A stretch of 64,000 bases of DNA from JBBRTJ01 sp038244535 (GTDB taxonomy: Bacteria; Actinomycetota; Acidimicrobiia; Acidimicrobiales; Ilumatobacteraceae). Under the pieces are notes generated by a model. It was given only the letters and a program-made list of their open reading frames with translations. It was not told the origin of the DNA and did not search any database. The first letter of the stretch is position 1, and each line of letters begins with the position of its first letter. Shown here in pieces: positions 1-7,314 of the stretch. The translations under genes and the position numbers were made by a program. Location: NCBI GenBank assembly GCA_038244535.1, contig JBBRTJ010000001.1:50194-114193 (forward strand), in the 5' to 3' direction.

Positions 1-327
1 AAGCTGCCACTCGGCTTTGACGCCGTGCTCGTCGTCGGCCCCGAGCACGCTCGCGTGTTCGCCGATGCCGGCTGGAACCGCGAGCAGCTCGTGGCCGAGC
101 TCGACGCCCGCCTGCAGCTCCCCGGATCCGAGATCATCCGTGGTGCCGGGGGCATGGCCGAGGGGATCCCCGAGCGCCTGCGCGACGCCACGCTGCCCAA
201 GTTCCGCCCTGGCGGCCTCCTGGTGGTGCACGCCGGTGGCGGAGCGGGCCTGTTCTCGACCGTCATCGGTGGCTGGGCCAACGGCGCCATCGGGAGCCAG
301 CCGGTCACCAAGGAGATCACCTCATGA
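1..327 (+). CDS. Unrecognised protein, 5' truncated, operon partner of the selenoprotein
   Basis: The frame is open from the first base, so only the last 108 residues are visible. They contain GPEHARVFADAGW near the start and a glycine-rich HAGGGAGLFSTVIGGW segment near the end. No cysteines, membrane segments or catalytic motif that I can name are present in this part. The stop codon overlaps the ATG of the next gene in an ATGA junction (324-327), so the two are translationally coupled and probably work together. I recall similar sequences beside UGSC-family genes, but I cannot name a function. The missing N-terminal part lies outside the window. Confidence 0.75.
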   Translation, partial: KLPLGFDAVLVVGPEHARVFADAGWNREQLVAELDARLQLPGSEIIRGAGGMAEGIPERLRDATLPKFRPGGLLVVHAGGGAGLFSTVIGGWANGAIGSQPVTKEITS

Positions 328-845
328 GCACGATCATCATCGACCCGACCGGTGAGCGATCCGTGGTCGAGCGGACCCTGACCGAGCGGCCCGTCTCGCT
401 CGAGGGCAGGGTCGTCGGCCTGCTCGACATCTCCAAGCCTCGAGGCGACATCTTCTTGAACCGCATCGAGGAGCGCCTGACCGGTCTCGGCGCGAAGGTG
501 CTGCGCTTCAAGAAGCCGACCTTCACCAAGCCCGCCCCCGTCGACCTGCGCCATGAGATCGCGATGCAGTGCGAGGTGGTCATCGAAGCGCTCGCCGATT
601 GAGGCAGCTGCACGTCGTGCAGTGTGCACGACATCGCTGATCTCGAATCCCGCGGCATCCCGAGCGCCTTCGTGGCGACGGTCGAGTTCATCACCGCCGC
701 CGAGGCCCAGTCGGCCTCGCTCGGCTTGGCCACGGCCCGGGTCTTCACGCCGCACCCCGTGCAGGACCGCACCGACGCCGAGATGGTCGAGTACGCCGAC
801 TCCGTCTTCGACGAGATCGTGAGCAAGGTCACCCGTACTCCCTAG
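324..845 (+). CDS. UGSC-family selenoprotein, read through an in-frame TGA (Sec93)
   Basis: A conventional reading stops at TGA 600-602 after 92 codons. The same frame continues without interruption to TAG 843-845, giving a 173-residue protein. Codon 93 is the TGA, and the residues around it read A-D-(Sec)-G-S-C-T-S-C-S, the signature of the UGSC family, in which selenocysteine (or Cys in homologues) lies in a redox-like UGSCxxC motif. Both halves match that family: VGLLDISKPRGD and KPTFTKPAP before the Sec, and HDIADLESRGIPS and a late HPVQD after it. A perfect 8-bp hairpin begins 12 bases after the TGA, as expected for a bacterial SECIS. The ATG at 324 overlaps the upstream stop (ATGA). The biochemical role of the family is, to my knowledge, not established. 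No selA, selB, selC or selD gene is in the window. Confidence 0.88.
614..632 (+). promoter_or_regulatory. Bacterial SECIS-like hairpin for the UGSC selenoprotein
   Basis: GTCGTGCA (614-621) pairs perfectly with TGCACGAC (625-632) around a three-base GTG loop. The apical loop begins with G and lies 19 bases after the TGA (600-602). Both fit the usual bacterial SECIS rules of a short stem close to the UGA and a G at the start of the loop, recognised by SelB. The hairpin is inside the coding sequence. An overlapping alternative stem, CTGCAC/GTGCAG, also exists just upstream at 608-622. Confidence 0.8.
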
Positions 846-870
846 GCGGCGCGTATCTTGCCGCCGCCTA
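843..870 (+). terminator. Hairpin ending the selenoprotein operon
   Basis: TAGGCGGCG (843-851) pairs with CGCCGCCTA (862-870) across a 10-base loop. The stem starts at the stop codon of the selenoprotein. No T-run follows, which is usual for G+C-rich actinobacterial terminators, so this is a probable rather than proven terminator. Confidence 0.5.
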
Positions 871-929
871 CCGCCTCATGAACCGATGTGCGGGCACCCC
901 CGTGCTCAGTCGACAAGGAGCGTGCTGTC

Positions 930-2774
930 ATGGGTTTTCCTGTTGCCGGTGGAGTTGGCCTGGCCACGTGGACCGACGCGGCCGGAGCGGGCTCGCTTGT
1001 ACCGGTTGACTACTTTCCCGGGTTGATACGGGACAGCGCGCAGCAGGCGTGGACGCAGTACCACGACGACTTGGTGACGGCGCTGAGCAAGGAGCTCGGC
1101 ATCGGCGACCTGGTCACGTCCGGCGTCACCTTGTACGACATCAACATCACGATCGCCCCAGACGTCTCGCTGAGCGTCGACCGCGACGGCAACGGTGACC
1201 TGTTGGTGACCCTGACCACGGGCGGATGCTCCATCACGGCGACGGCCACCCAACCGACAGCCCTCGGCAGTTGGGCCGACCCGCGGTTCTCCTTCGACTT
1301 CGCCCTCGACCTCACCTATCGCATCGACCTGCCGCCGACCACGGGGCCGGTGTCGGCCACCGGGTTCACCGAGGTGCACGTCCTGTCGCCCCACATCGAC
1401 TCGCACAACCTCGTCGCCGACGTGGTGATGTTCTTCAACTCGATCTGGGACCTGTTGAGCGGTGACGGGTTCGTGCAGATGCTGGAGCGCTGGATCGCCA
1501 GCACCGACTTCGCATCATTGGTGAACCCTCTGCTGCAACCGCTCAACGACAAGCTGACCGAGCTGGCGGGTCAGGGCTTCTGGTTCCTGAACGCCGTGAT
1601 CGACCGGCTCGACGGTGGAGCGGGTGGCCTGCATGGCCTGAGCATCCCGGGTGCGCCGCAGGACCGCCTCGACGTGATGCTCCTGACCCAGGGCTACGAC
1701 AACAGCGGCGTGATCACGGGCGACATCACCTGGCCCGCAGCGCTTGGTCGCCCTGTGCCGACAGGTTCGTTCGAGGCGGTGGCGCTCTCGAGCCAGGTGC
1801 TCGCCGACGCAGCTGCCGTCAGCATCGGGATCGCACTGGCCGACCCTCAAGCGGCTACCCGCCTCGTGCCCAAGGTCGAGGCGCCGGCGGGGACGACGTT
1901 CACGTCGGCCGACCGGGTGCCGCTCAACCCGCAGGCACTGCCGCTGCGCCAGTCGATGCTCATGCGAGCGATGAACGTCGACGACGTGATGCTGAACCCG
2001 CAGCCGATGCCGCCGGGCGTGGATGTGACGACGGTGGCGAGTGACGTCGAGGCACAGAGCATGGCCGCCGACGTGCGCGCCGGAGTCGCCTCACGGTTCA
2101 TCACGGCCCTCGGGAGCGCCAACTTCGCGGCGCTCGCCACGCTGTTCGAGCAGGGGCCGATCACGTTCGACATCCACGGGATCGTCACGCTCCCGGGCGA
2201 ACCCGGCGCGCTGTTCGGCAGCGAGAAGCACGTTGGTCAAGTGGCACGCATCTCGGTGCTCGACGACGCCACCACCTGTCGACGCCACTACGTCCTCGAC
2301 CAGGTGCCGATCGGGCCGAAGTTGCCCATGCGGTGCGATCTCGCGCCGGGTTGGGTGTGGTCGGGCGGGCAGAGCGTCGCCTGCTCCCCCGACGGCTGGG
2401 ACGGCTCCGTCACCGTCGGACCAGCGGTCGACTTCAGCGCTCGCATCCGCCCCCACGACCACGTGAGCTTCGAGACCGTCCGCGAGGTGCACGAGGAGTC
2501 GAGGTTCGCCGTCAACGCTGTGCGCCAGTTCGCCGCCTCGTCGACGTTGGCGCAAGCGGCCGTCGAGATGCCGGTATCAGTCGAGATGCCGGTATCAGCG
2601 GCGATCTCCACCGAACGCGTCGTCTCCATCCCTGTCCGCAACACCGTCTCGGTGGTGAGCGAGCACGGCGCGGTGATCGCCGAGGCGCTCGTGCGTCACG
2701 ATCCGTCGGGGGCCGGAGTCGTGCCGAGCATCGACTTCACGGTCGCCGCCTTCACCGCTCCCATCATCCGTTAG
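930..2774 (+). CDS. Large hypothetical protein (614 aa)
   Basis: I do not recognise this protein. The start ATG 930 is chosen because AAGGAG (915-920) sits nine bases before it; an earlier in-frame GTG at 888 has no such site. The protein opens with MGFPVAGGVGLATW and has no clear signal peptide or membrane helix. The middle has a proline-rich LNPQPMPPGVD stretch. Near the C-terminus the segment VEMPVS occurs twice in a row because 18 bases are exactly duplicated (2565-2600). It is alone between a putative terminator and an SGNH hydrolase gene, so context gives no functional clue. Confidence 0.75.
   Translation: MGFPVAGGVGLATWTDAAGAGSLVPVDYFPGLIRDSAQQAWTQYHDDLVTALSKELGIGDLVTSGVTLYDINITIAPDVSLSVDRDGNGDLLVTLTTGGCSITATATQPTALGSWADPRFSFDFALDLTYRIDLPPTTGPVSATGFTEVHVLSPHIDSHNLVADVVMFFNSIWDLLSGDGFVQMLERWIASTDFASLVNPLLQPLNDKLTELAGQGFWFLNAVIDRLDGGAGGLHGLSIPGAPQDRLDVMLLTQGYDNSGVITGDITWPAALGRPVPTGSFEAVALSSQVLADAAAVSIGIALADPQAATRLVPKVEAPAGTTFTSADRVPLNPQALPLRQSMLMRAMNVDDVMLNPQPMPPGVDVTTVASDVEAQSMAADVRAGVASRFITALGSANFAALATLFEQGPITFDIHGIVTLPGEPGALFGSEKHVGQVARISVLDDATTCRRHYVLDQVPIGPKLPMRCDLAPGWVWSGGQSVACSPDGWDGSVTVGPAVDFSARIRPHDHVSFETVREVHEESRFAVNAVRQFAASSTLAQAAVEMPVSVEMPVSAAISTERVVSIPVRNTVSVVSEHGAVIAEALVRHDPSGAGVVPSIDFTVAAFTAPIIR
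2565..2600 (+). repeat. Exact 18-bp tandem duplication inside a gene
   Basis: Two adjacent identical 18-base copies (2565-2582 and 2583-2600) encode VEMPVS twice. The frame is kept, so this is a recent in-frame duplication within the large hypothetical protein. Confidence 0.85.
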
Positions 2775-2835
2775 CTCCCCCGCCGCCGGTGACGACCAGG
2801 CCACCAGCCGCCGTCGCCGTCGCTGGGGTCGCCAG

Positions 2836-2841
2836 TAGGGT
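2836..2841 (+). promoter_or_regulatory. -10 hexamer TAGGGT of a leaderless promoter (SGNH gene)
   Basis: TAGGGT lies seven bases before ATG 2849 and no Shine-Dalgarno sequence is present. Transcription would therefore begin at or next to the start codon. Confidence 0.55.
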
Positions 2842-2848
2842 CAGACAG

Positions 2849-3850
2849 ATGCACCGCCCCCAGCGAGGGCTGTTCGCCCCCCGAATCGCGGCGACGGTCG
2901 TGGTGATCGCTGCGGCGAGCGCCACCATGGCGATCACCGTCCCAGTCGCCGTGGCCGCGCCCGTGAAACCGACGACGACCACCACGACCACGCCCCGGCC
3001 GCCCGCCGTGAACCTTCCCAAGGTCTTCCTCCTCGGCGACTCCATCATGGCCGGGCTGCCCTTCGGCACCGGCCTGAAGGCTCTCCAGGGTTCGTACGCA
3101 GTCACGATCGACGCCCAGGTCTGCCGCCGCCTCACCGGTGCGAGCTGCTCCTACCAGGGAAAGACCCCGGCCAACGCGCTCACCGTCGCCCAGACCAATC
3201 GCACCAAGCTTGCGGGGCAGGTCGTGGTCGTGATGGCGGGCTACAACGACAGCTCGGTGGCCGCCCCACTGGCCACCTTCATGCAGCTGTTCGAGGCGGC
3301 CGGCGTGCGCGAGGTGGTGTGGGCGACCTACCGCAACCTCAAGGGCGTCTACAACGCCTCGAACGCCACCTTGCTGGCCGCCCCCGCCACCTACCCGAAG
3401 CTGACCGTGGCCGACTGGGACGCCTTCTCGAAAGGCAAGACCACGTGGTTCGGCAGCGACGGCCTCCACCTGACCGGCGCGGGCTCGGCGGCGCTCGGAG
3501 CGTTCCTGCACGACCAGATCGAACTGGCCCTGGCCGCCAGCGGTCCCGGAGCGGGCACCACCACGTCCGGGCCGGTGGCCACTGCTGCGCCGGCCTCCAG
3601 CGCGGTGACGCTGTCGGGCGCCGGCCTCGCCTCGACGGCGCCGGGTGCGGCCGGCCCCGACGCCCGGCCCGCTGGCCTTCCGATCGGCGGCGCCGCCGGC
3701 CCACCGGACCCAGCCGGAAGCAGCAGCCCCGACCTGAGCCTCGCCTCGATGGGCGGCGCCGCGCTGGCGATGGCTGTGCTCATCGGGGGCGTGGCCTGGA
3801 TCATGGTGCGCCGGCGCACCAACCCGTTCGACTTCGACACGGAGTCGTGA
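2849..3850 (+). CDS. Secreted SGNH/GDSL-type hydrolase with C-terminal membrane anchor
   Basis: This 333-residue protein is a likely secreted esterase or lipase-like hydrolase of the SGNH family. It begins with a signal-like hydrophobic stretch (residues 11-37) and a threonine-rich linker. Block I is FLLGDSIM with nucleophile Ser65; a GYND block and a late DGLHLTGAG block supplying the Asp-His pair follow. After about residue 230 there is a Ser/Ala/Pro-rich low-complexity spacer, then a single hydrophobic helix and an RRR stop-transfer motif, so the enzyme is probably displayed outside the membrane. The start is fixed by the TAGGGT hexamer seven bases upstream. The substrate is unknown. Confidence 0.8.
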   Translation: MHRPQRGLFAPRIAATVVVIAAASATMAITVPVAVAAPVKPTTTTTTTPRPPAVNLPKVFLLGDSIMAGLPFGTGLKALQGSYAVTIDAQVCRRLTGASCSYQGKTPANALTVAQTNRTKLAGQVVVVMAGYNDSSVAAPLATFMQLFEAAGVREVVWATYRNLKGVYNASNATLLAAPATYPKLTVADWDAFSKGKTTWFGSDGLHLTGAGSAALGAFLHDQIELALAASGPGAGTTTSGPVATAAPASSAVTLSGAGLASTAPGAAGPDARPAGLPIGGAAGPPDPAGSSSPDLSLASMGGAALAMAVLIGGVAWIMVRRRTNPFDFDTES

Positions 3851-3934
3851 ACGGCGCCCCCCGGGCGCTCACGGGGGAGTCGGAGGGCTCCTGAACGACG
3901 CCCGCGGGCGCGCTCAGGGGAGCCGAAGGGCTCC
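3848..3934 (+). repeat. Tandem 44-bp imperfect repeat between convergent genes
   Basis: Copy one (3848-3891) and copy two (3892-3934) both start with TGAACG and both end with GGGCTCC, with a GC hairpin and a CTCA-GGGG segment between. Copy one starts at the stop codon of the SGNH gene. Copy two runs into the last codons of mutY on the other strand. The first copy contains the stem GCGCCC/GGGCGC (3854-3868). Together they may form a bidirectional terminator. Confidence 0.65.
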
Positions 3935-4777
3935 GTCGCGGCACTCGACGAGCCCATCGGCGAGCAGTCCGGCGATGATCCGCTCGGCCCGCTCGGGATC
4001 GGTCGCCAACCCGGTGGCCCCGCCCACGGCTGCGCCCACGAGAGGCCCCGCGACCAGCGCCGCCAGCACTCGGCCCCGAGCCTGGCGGTCACTGCCCGCG
4101 TACGCCGCTTGCCGACCGCTCACGCCGGCCGAGCCGTGGGCCGGATCGGGCTCGGGGTGACCGGCGGCCGACCACGCACAGCCAGCCGCCAAAGGGCACC
4201 CGCCGCAGGCCCACGCCCGGGCGGTGCACACCGTCGCTCCGAGATCCAGCATCGCCTGGTTCCACGCCCACGCCTGCCCCGGGGGCAGCAGCGCATCGGC
4301 CGCTGACTGGACCTCCCGCGGCGAGAGGCGCCGCCCGGCGCGACGCGCCAGGACCCGGGCCACGTTGGTGTCGACCACGGCCGCATCGGCCTCGAAGGCA
4401 AAGGCCAACAGGGCACGCGCCGTGTAGGCGCCGACACCGGCCAGCGCGACGAGCCCCTCGTAGGTGTGCGGCAGACGTCCACCGAGATCGTCACGGATGA
4501 CCCGGGCGGCCTCATGCAGCCGCTGCGCGCGGCGCGGGTAGCCCAGCCCCTGCCATTCGCGCAGCACGTCGCCGAGCGCGGCGCCTGCGCACGCCGACGG
4601 GGTCGGCCATCGCTGCAGGAACGACTCGTAGCGCTTCACCACCCGGGCGGCCTGCGTCTGCTGCAACATGACCTCGCTCACCAGGATCGCCCACGGGTCG
4701 CGGGTGTGCCGCCACGGCAGGTCGACCCGCCGCCCGCCGCCCCAGCTCAGCAGGGCGCGTTGCTCAGCGAGCGACAC
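3914..4777 (-). CDS. mutY: A/G-specific adenine DNA glycosylase MutY
   Basis: MutY removes adenine mispaired with 8-oxoguanine in base-excision repair. This 287-residue copy has the catalytic Glu35 (SEVMLQQTQ), the helix-hairpin-helix LAGVGAYTARALL (about 112-124), the catalytic Asp136 (VVDTNVARVL) and a complete [4Fe-4S] ligand set C184-x6-C191-x2-C194-x5-C200. It is shorter than the E. coli enzyme, with only a reduced C-terminal region, as is common in actinobacteria. The start is GTG 4777, 31 bases inside the end of the upstream methyltransferase gene. It is the last gene of a MaoC-methyltransferase-mutY run. Confidence 0.93.
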   Translation of the reverse strand: MSLAEQRALLSWGGGRRVDLPWRHTRDPWAILVSEVMLQQTQAARVVKRYESFLQRWPTPSACAGAALGDVLREWQGLGYPRRAQRLHEAARVIRDDLGGRLPHTYEGLVALAGVGAYTARALLAFAFEADAAVVDTNVARVLARRAGRRLSPREVQSAADALLPPGQAWAWNQAMLDLGATVCTARAWACGGCPLAAGCAWSAAGHPEPDPAHGSAGVSGRQAAYAGSDRQARGRVLAALVAGPLVGAAVGGATGLATDPERAERIIAGLLADGLVECRDGALRLP

Positions 4778-5526
4778 AGGTGCACCGTCGTGACGTAGGG
4801 AAGCGTGAACGGTTGAGGGATGCCGGCGACGCGTCGACGCACCCCGTCGAACACCTCGGCCTGCTCGGACGCGGGACGTGACGCGACGTAGCTCCGGGTG
4901 GCCACGAGATCGAGCAGGCCCTCGAGATCGAGCACCTGCTCGTGGGGGAACCGACGCTCGACCACCGACCCGTACGCGCCGCTCCGGCCGATCTCATCCG
5001 CCCAATCGATGTCCCGCTCCCACGGAAGCTCGACTCCCGCCTTGATCACGTCGTCAAGCTGGAAGAACCATGGGAGCGCGTCGGACCGGTCGTTCCAGAG
5101 CAGTGCGAGCCCGCCGCCGGGGCGAAGGACCCGCGCCACCTCGTGGAGGAACGCCGGCCGCTCGAACCAGTGCGCCGCATGGGCCGCCACCACCACGTCG
5201 ACCGAGGCGTCGGCGAACGGCATCGTCTCGGCCGTTCCCTCGTGGACCACGACGCCGGGCGTGCTGGCGACGAGCTCGGCGCGCATGTTGGCCAGCGGCT
5301 CGACGGCGGTCAGCGACGAGCCGAACGGGACGAGGAGCCGCGTGAGCTTGCCGGTCCCGGCGCCGAGGTCGACCACCACCCGGCCGGGTTCAATGGACAG
5401 CTCGTCGGCCATCCAACCGACGGCGGCGGCTGGGTACGAGGGCCGGGCCCGCTCGTACCTGCCGGCAACCCGGTCGAAGCTGGTGGCCGCAACGGGGACG
5501 CCGTGAGGCCGAGGCCCGTTGCTCAC
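4747..5526 (-). CDS. Class I SAM-dependent methyltransferase
   Basis: This 259-residue protein has the class I methyltransferase fold: motif I VVVDLGAGTGKLTRLL, the acidic strand end LTAVEP, the DVVVAAHAAHWF segment, and VARVLRPGGGLALLWN after motif III. This resembles UbiE/small-molecule methyltransferases of the 11 or 25 type; the substrate cannot be told. GTG 5526 is chosen as start because it overlaps the MaoC stop in a GTGA junction, and longer starts would run deep into that gene. The 3' end overlaps the mutY start by 31 bases, so the three genes are probably one transcript. Confidence 0.85.
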   Translation of the reverse strand: MSNGPRPHGVPVAATSFDRVAGRYERARPSYPAAAVGWMADELSIEPGRVVVDLGAGTGKLTRLLVPFGSSLTAVEPLANMRAELVASTPGVVVHEGTAETMPFADASVDVVVAAHAAHWFERPAFLHEVARVLRPGGGLALLWNDRSDALPWFFQLDDVIKAGVELPWERDIDWADEIGRSGAYGSVVERRFPHEQVLDLEGLLDLVATRSYVASRPASEQAEVFDGVRRRVAGIPQPFTLPYVTTVHLCRSLSNAPC

Positions 5527-6038
5527 GCCCAGGGATCGGTGCCGTCGTACGGGCGGCGCCGGACCGGCGCGGCGTCGCGCTTCCACACCATCACGCGGCG
5601 ACGGAAGAAGCAGACCTCCTGGCCGTCCTGGTTGAAGCCCTTGGTCTCGACGGTCACGATGCCCCGATCAGGCTTGGAACTGCTCTCTTTGACCTCGAGC
5701 ACCTTGGTCTCGGCGTAGATGGTGTCGCCGTGGAACGTCGGGTGCTTGTGCTGGAGGGTCTCGACCTCGAGGTTGGCGATGGCGGCACCGCTCACGTCGG
5801 GCACGCTCATCCCCAGCACCAGCGAGTACACGAGGTTGCCGACCACGACGTTGCGACCGTGAACCGTCTCGTGCTCGGCGAACCAGGCGTTGGTGTGCAA
5901 CGGGTGGTGGTTCATCGTGAGCATGCAGAACAGGTGGTCGTCAGCTTCGGTGATGGTCTTGCCGGGCCAGTGCTTGTACACGTCTCCGGGGGTGAAGTCC
6001 TCGAGGTAGCGGCCGAACGGACGCTCGTACACGGTCAT
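5523..6038 (-). CDS. MaoC-family hydratase, mesaconyl-CoA hydratase-like
   Basis: This 171-residue single-hotdog protein has ITEADDHLFCMLTMNHHPLHTN, the hydratase active-site region with Asp and His, then NLVYSLVLGMSVPDVSG and GDTIYAETKVLEV. This pattern matches the actinobacterial MaoC proteins encoded beside crotonyl-CoA carboxylase/reductase and assigned as mesaconyl-CoA hydratases in the ethylmalonyl-CoA pathway. Here the likely partners, a methylsuccinyl-CoA-dehydrogenase-like enzyme and a malyl-CoA-lyase-like enzyme, lie 3 and 14 kb away. The general family call is firm, the substrate is an inference. The start ATG 6038 has TAGGGT eight bases upstream. Confidence 0.85.
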   Translation of the reverse strand: MTVYERPFGRYLEDFTPGDVYKHWPGKTITEADDHLFCMLTMNHHPLHTNAWFAEHETVHGRNVVVGNLVYSLVLGMSVPDVSGAAIANLEVETLQHKHPTFHGDTIYAETKVLEVKESSSKPDRGIVTVETKGFNQDGQEVCFFRRRVMVWKRDAAPVRRRPYDGTDPWA

Positions 6039-6046
6039 GGGCGGGC

Positions 6047-6052
6047 ACCCTA
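6047..6052 (-). promoter_or_regulatory. -10 hexamer TAGGGT (MaoC gene)
   Basis: On the minus strand TAGGGT is eight bases before ATG 6038. It overlaps the stop codon of the upstream flippase-like gene, so the MaoC operon can be started separately. Confidence 0.5.
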
Positions 6053-7270
6053 CCGACCGGGCTTCTCCTCATCGCCAGCCGCACCGGCGTTGGACAGCCC
6101 GGTCGCCGGCTCCTCCAGGTGGCCGTACTGCTCGATCCACTCGAGGCGGTTCGGCGCCGTGCCGATGGCCTCGAACGCGGCGGTGCGATCACGGGGGCCG
6201 AGGCGCAGGGTCACGTAACTGATCGCCCCGAGCGGGATCGGGAGCCAGAAGGCTGCGAGGCGGTAGGTGACCACGCCGATGGCGGCGGTGCTGGGCTCCA
6301 TCCCGAACGCGACGAGCGTCGACGTGAGCACGGCCTCGACCACGCCGAGGCCGCCTGGGGTGATCGGGATGGCAGCCGAGACGTTGGCCAGGCAGAAGGC
6401 GAGGAGGATCCCGTCGATGGGCGGCTGGCCCCCGAACGCGCGCAGGAACACGTAGAGCGAGGCCGCATCGAGGAGCCAGTTGGCCACCGCCCACAGCGCA
6501 GCGCGGCGCAGCAGCACCGGATCGCGCATCATGTCTCGAAGCCGGTCGGCGATGCTGCTGACCAGCTCGACGGCCTTGTCCTCCTTGACGAAGCGGACCT
6601 TGCGAGCCACGGCCCGCACGGCTCGCTCAGCTTGAGCACGACCCTTGAGCAGCCCGATGACGATCAGCCCGAACGCGGCCATGAGCAAGATGCCGATGAT
6701 GCCCACGGTGGCGTAGGCGGCGTTGACACCCTGGAAGGGGATGGTCCACAGCAGGGCCAACCAGAGCATCAGGTTGAGCACCACCGCCGACCCGACGCCG
6801 ACGGTGGCCAGCGCGAAGCCGGCGTTGGCTGGCTCGACGCCGCTGGCGGTCATCAGGCGAAAGCCGAGGGCTGAACCGGCAGCCGAACCGCCGGGGACCA
6901 GGTTGGTCACGGTCTTCGTGGCGAGCTGAATGCGCACGAGGCGGAAGAGCTTGAGCTTGTCGTCACTCGGAAGGGCCACCCAGGTGAGGCGGGAGTATGC
7001 GGCAAAGGCCGCCAACTGGAAGCCGAGGCCCAGCACCAGCAGCACCGGGTTCAGCTCGGACAGCGTGTCGAGGGCGCTCCTGAAGCCGCCCAGCTGCGGA
7101 AGGATCAGGTTGTTGAAGACCAGCCAGAACAGAACGATCTGGATGGTCCGCTTGATCCCTCGGCGGCGCCCGGCGGCCTTCGGGCCATCGACCAGCGCCA
7201 TGCGGATGCCCCGCGCGGGCGTGTCGAGCGGCGCGCCAGGCGCCGCGTCGCCGGCCGGTTCGTCGGGCAT
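6050..7270 (-). CDS. Flippase-like (LPG synthase transmembrane domain) membrane protein
   Basis: This 406-residue integral membrane protein has the lysylphosphatidylglycerol synthase transmembrane (UPF0104) domain. Hallmarks are NLVPGGSAAGSALGFRLM in the first half and ITPGGLGVVEAVLTSTLVAFG in the second, each next to hydrophobic helices; about eight helices are apparent. Family members move or help synthesise lipid-linked compounds, but the cargo here is unknown. The cytoplasmic C-terminus is short and lacks the catalytic acyltransferase domain of MprF. ATG 7270 follows a G-rich GGGGGG stretch; longer in-frame starts overlap the upstream hydrolase gene. Confidence 0.8.
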   Translation of the reverse strand: MPDEPAGDAAPGAPLDTPARGIRMALVDGPKAAGRRRGIKRTIQIVLFWLVFNNLILPQLGGFRSALDTLSELNPVLLVLGLGFQLAAFAAYSRLTWVALPSDDKLKLFRLVRIQLATKTVTNLVPGGSAAGSALGFRLMTASGVEPANAGFALATVGVGSAVVLNLMLWLALLWTIPFQGVNAAYATVGIIGILLMAAFGLIVIGLLKGRAQAERAVRAVARKVRFVKEDKAVELVSSIADRLRDMMRDPVLLRRAALWAVANWLLDAASLYVFLRAFGGQPPIDGILLAFCLANVSAAIPITPGGLGVVEAVLTSTLVAFGMEPSTAAIGVVTYRLAAFWLPIPLGAISYVTLRLGPRDRTAAFEAIGTAPNRLEWIEQYGHLEEPATGLSNAGAAGDEEKPGR

Positions 7271-7314
7271 CCCCCCATAGCTAGCCGATCCAGGCCCGTT
7301 CAGGAAGGACCTCC

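Noticed and set aside
624..845. Separate 73-residue gene with GTG start after the UGSC ORF
   Set aside because: It is the second half of the selenoprotein: same frame, and the family motif spans the TGA.
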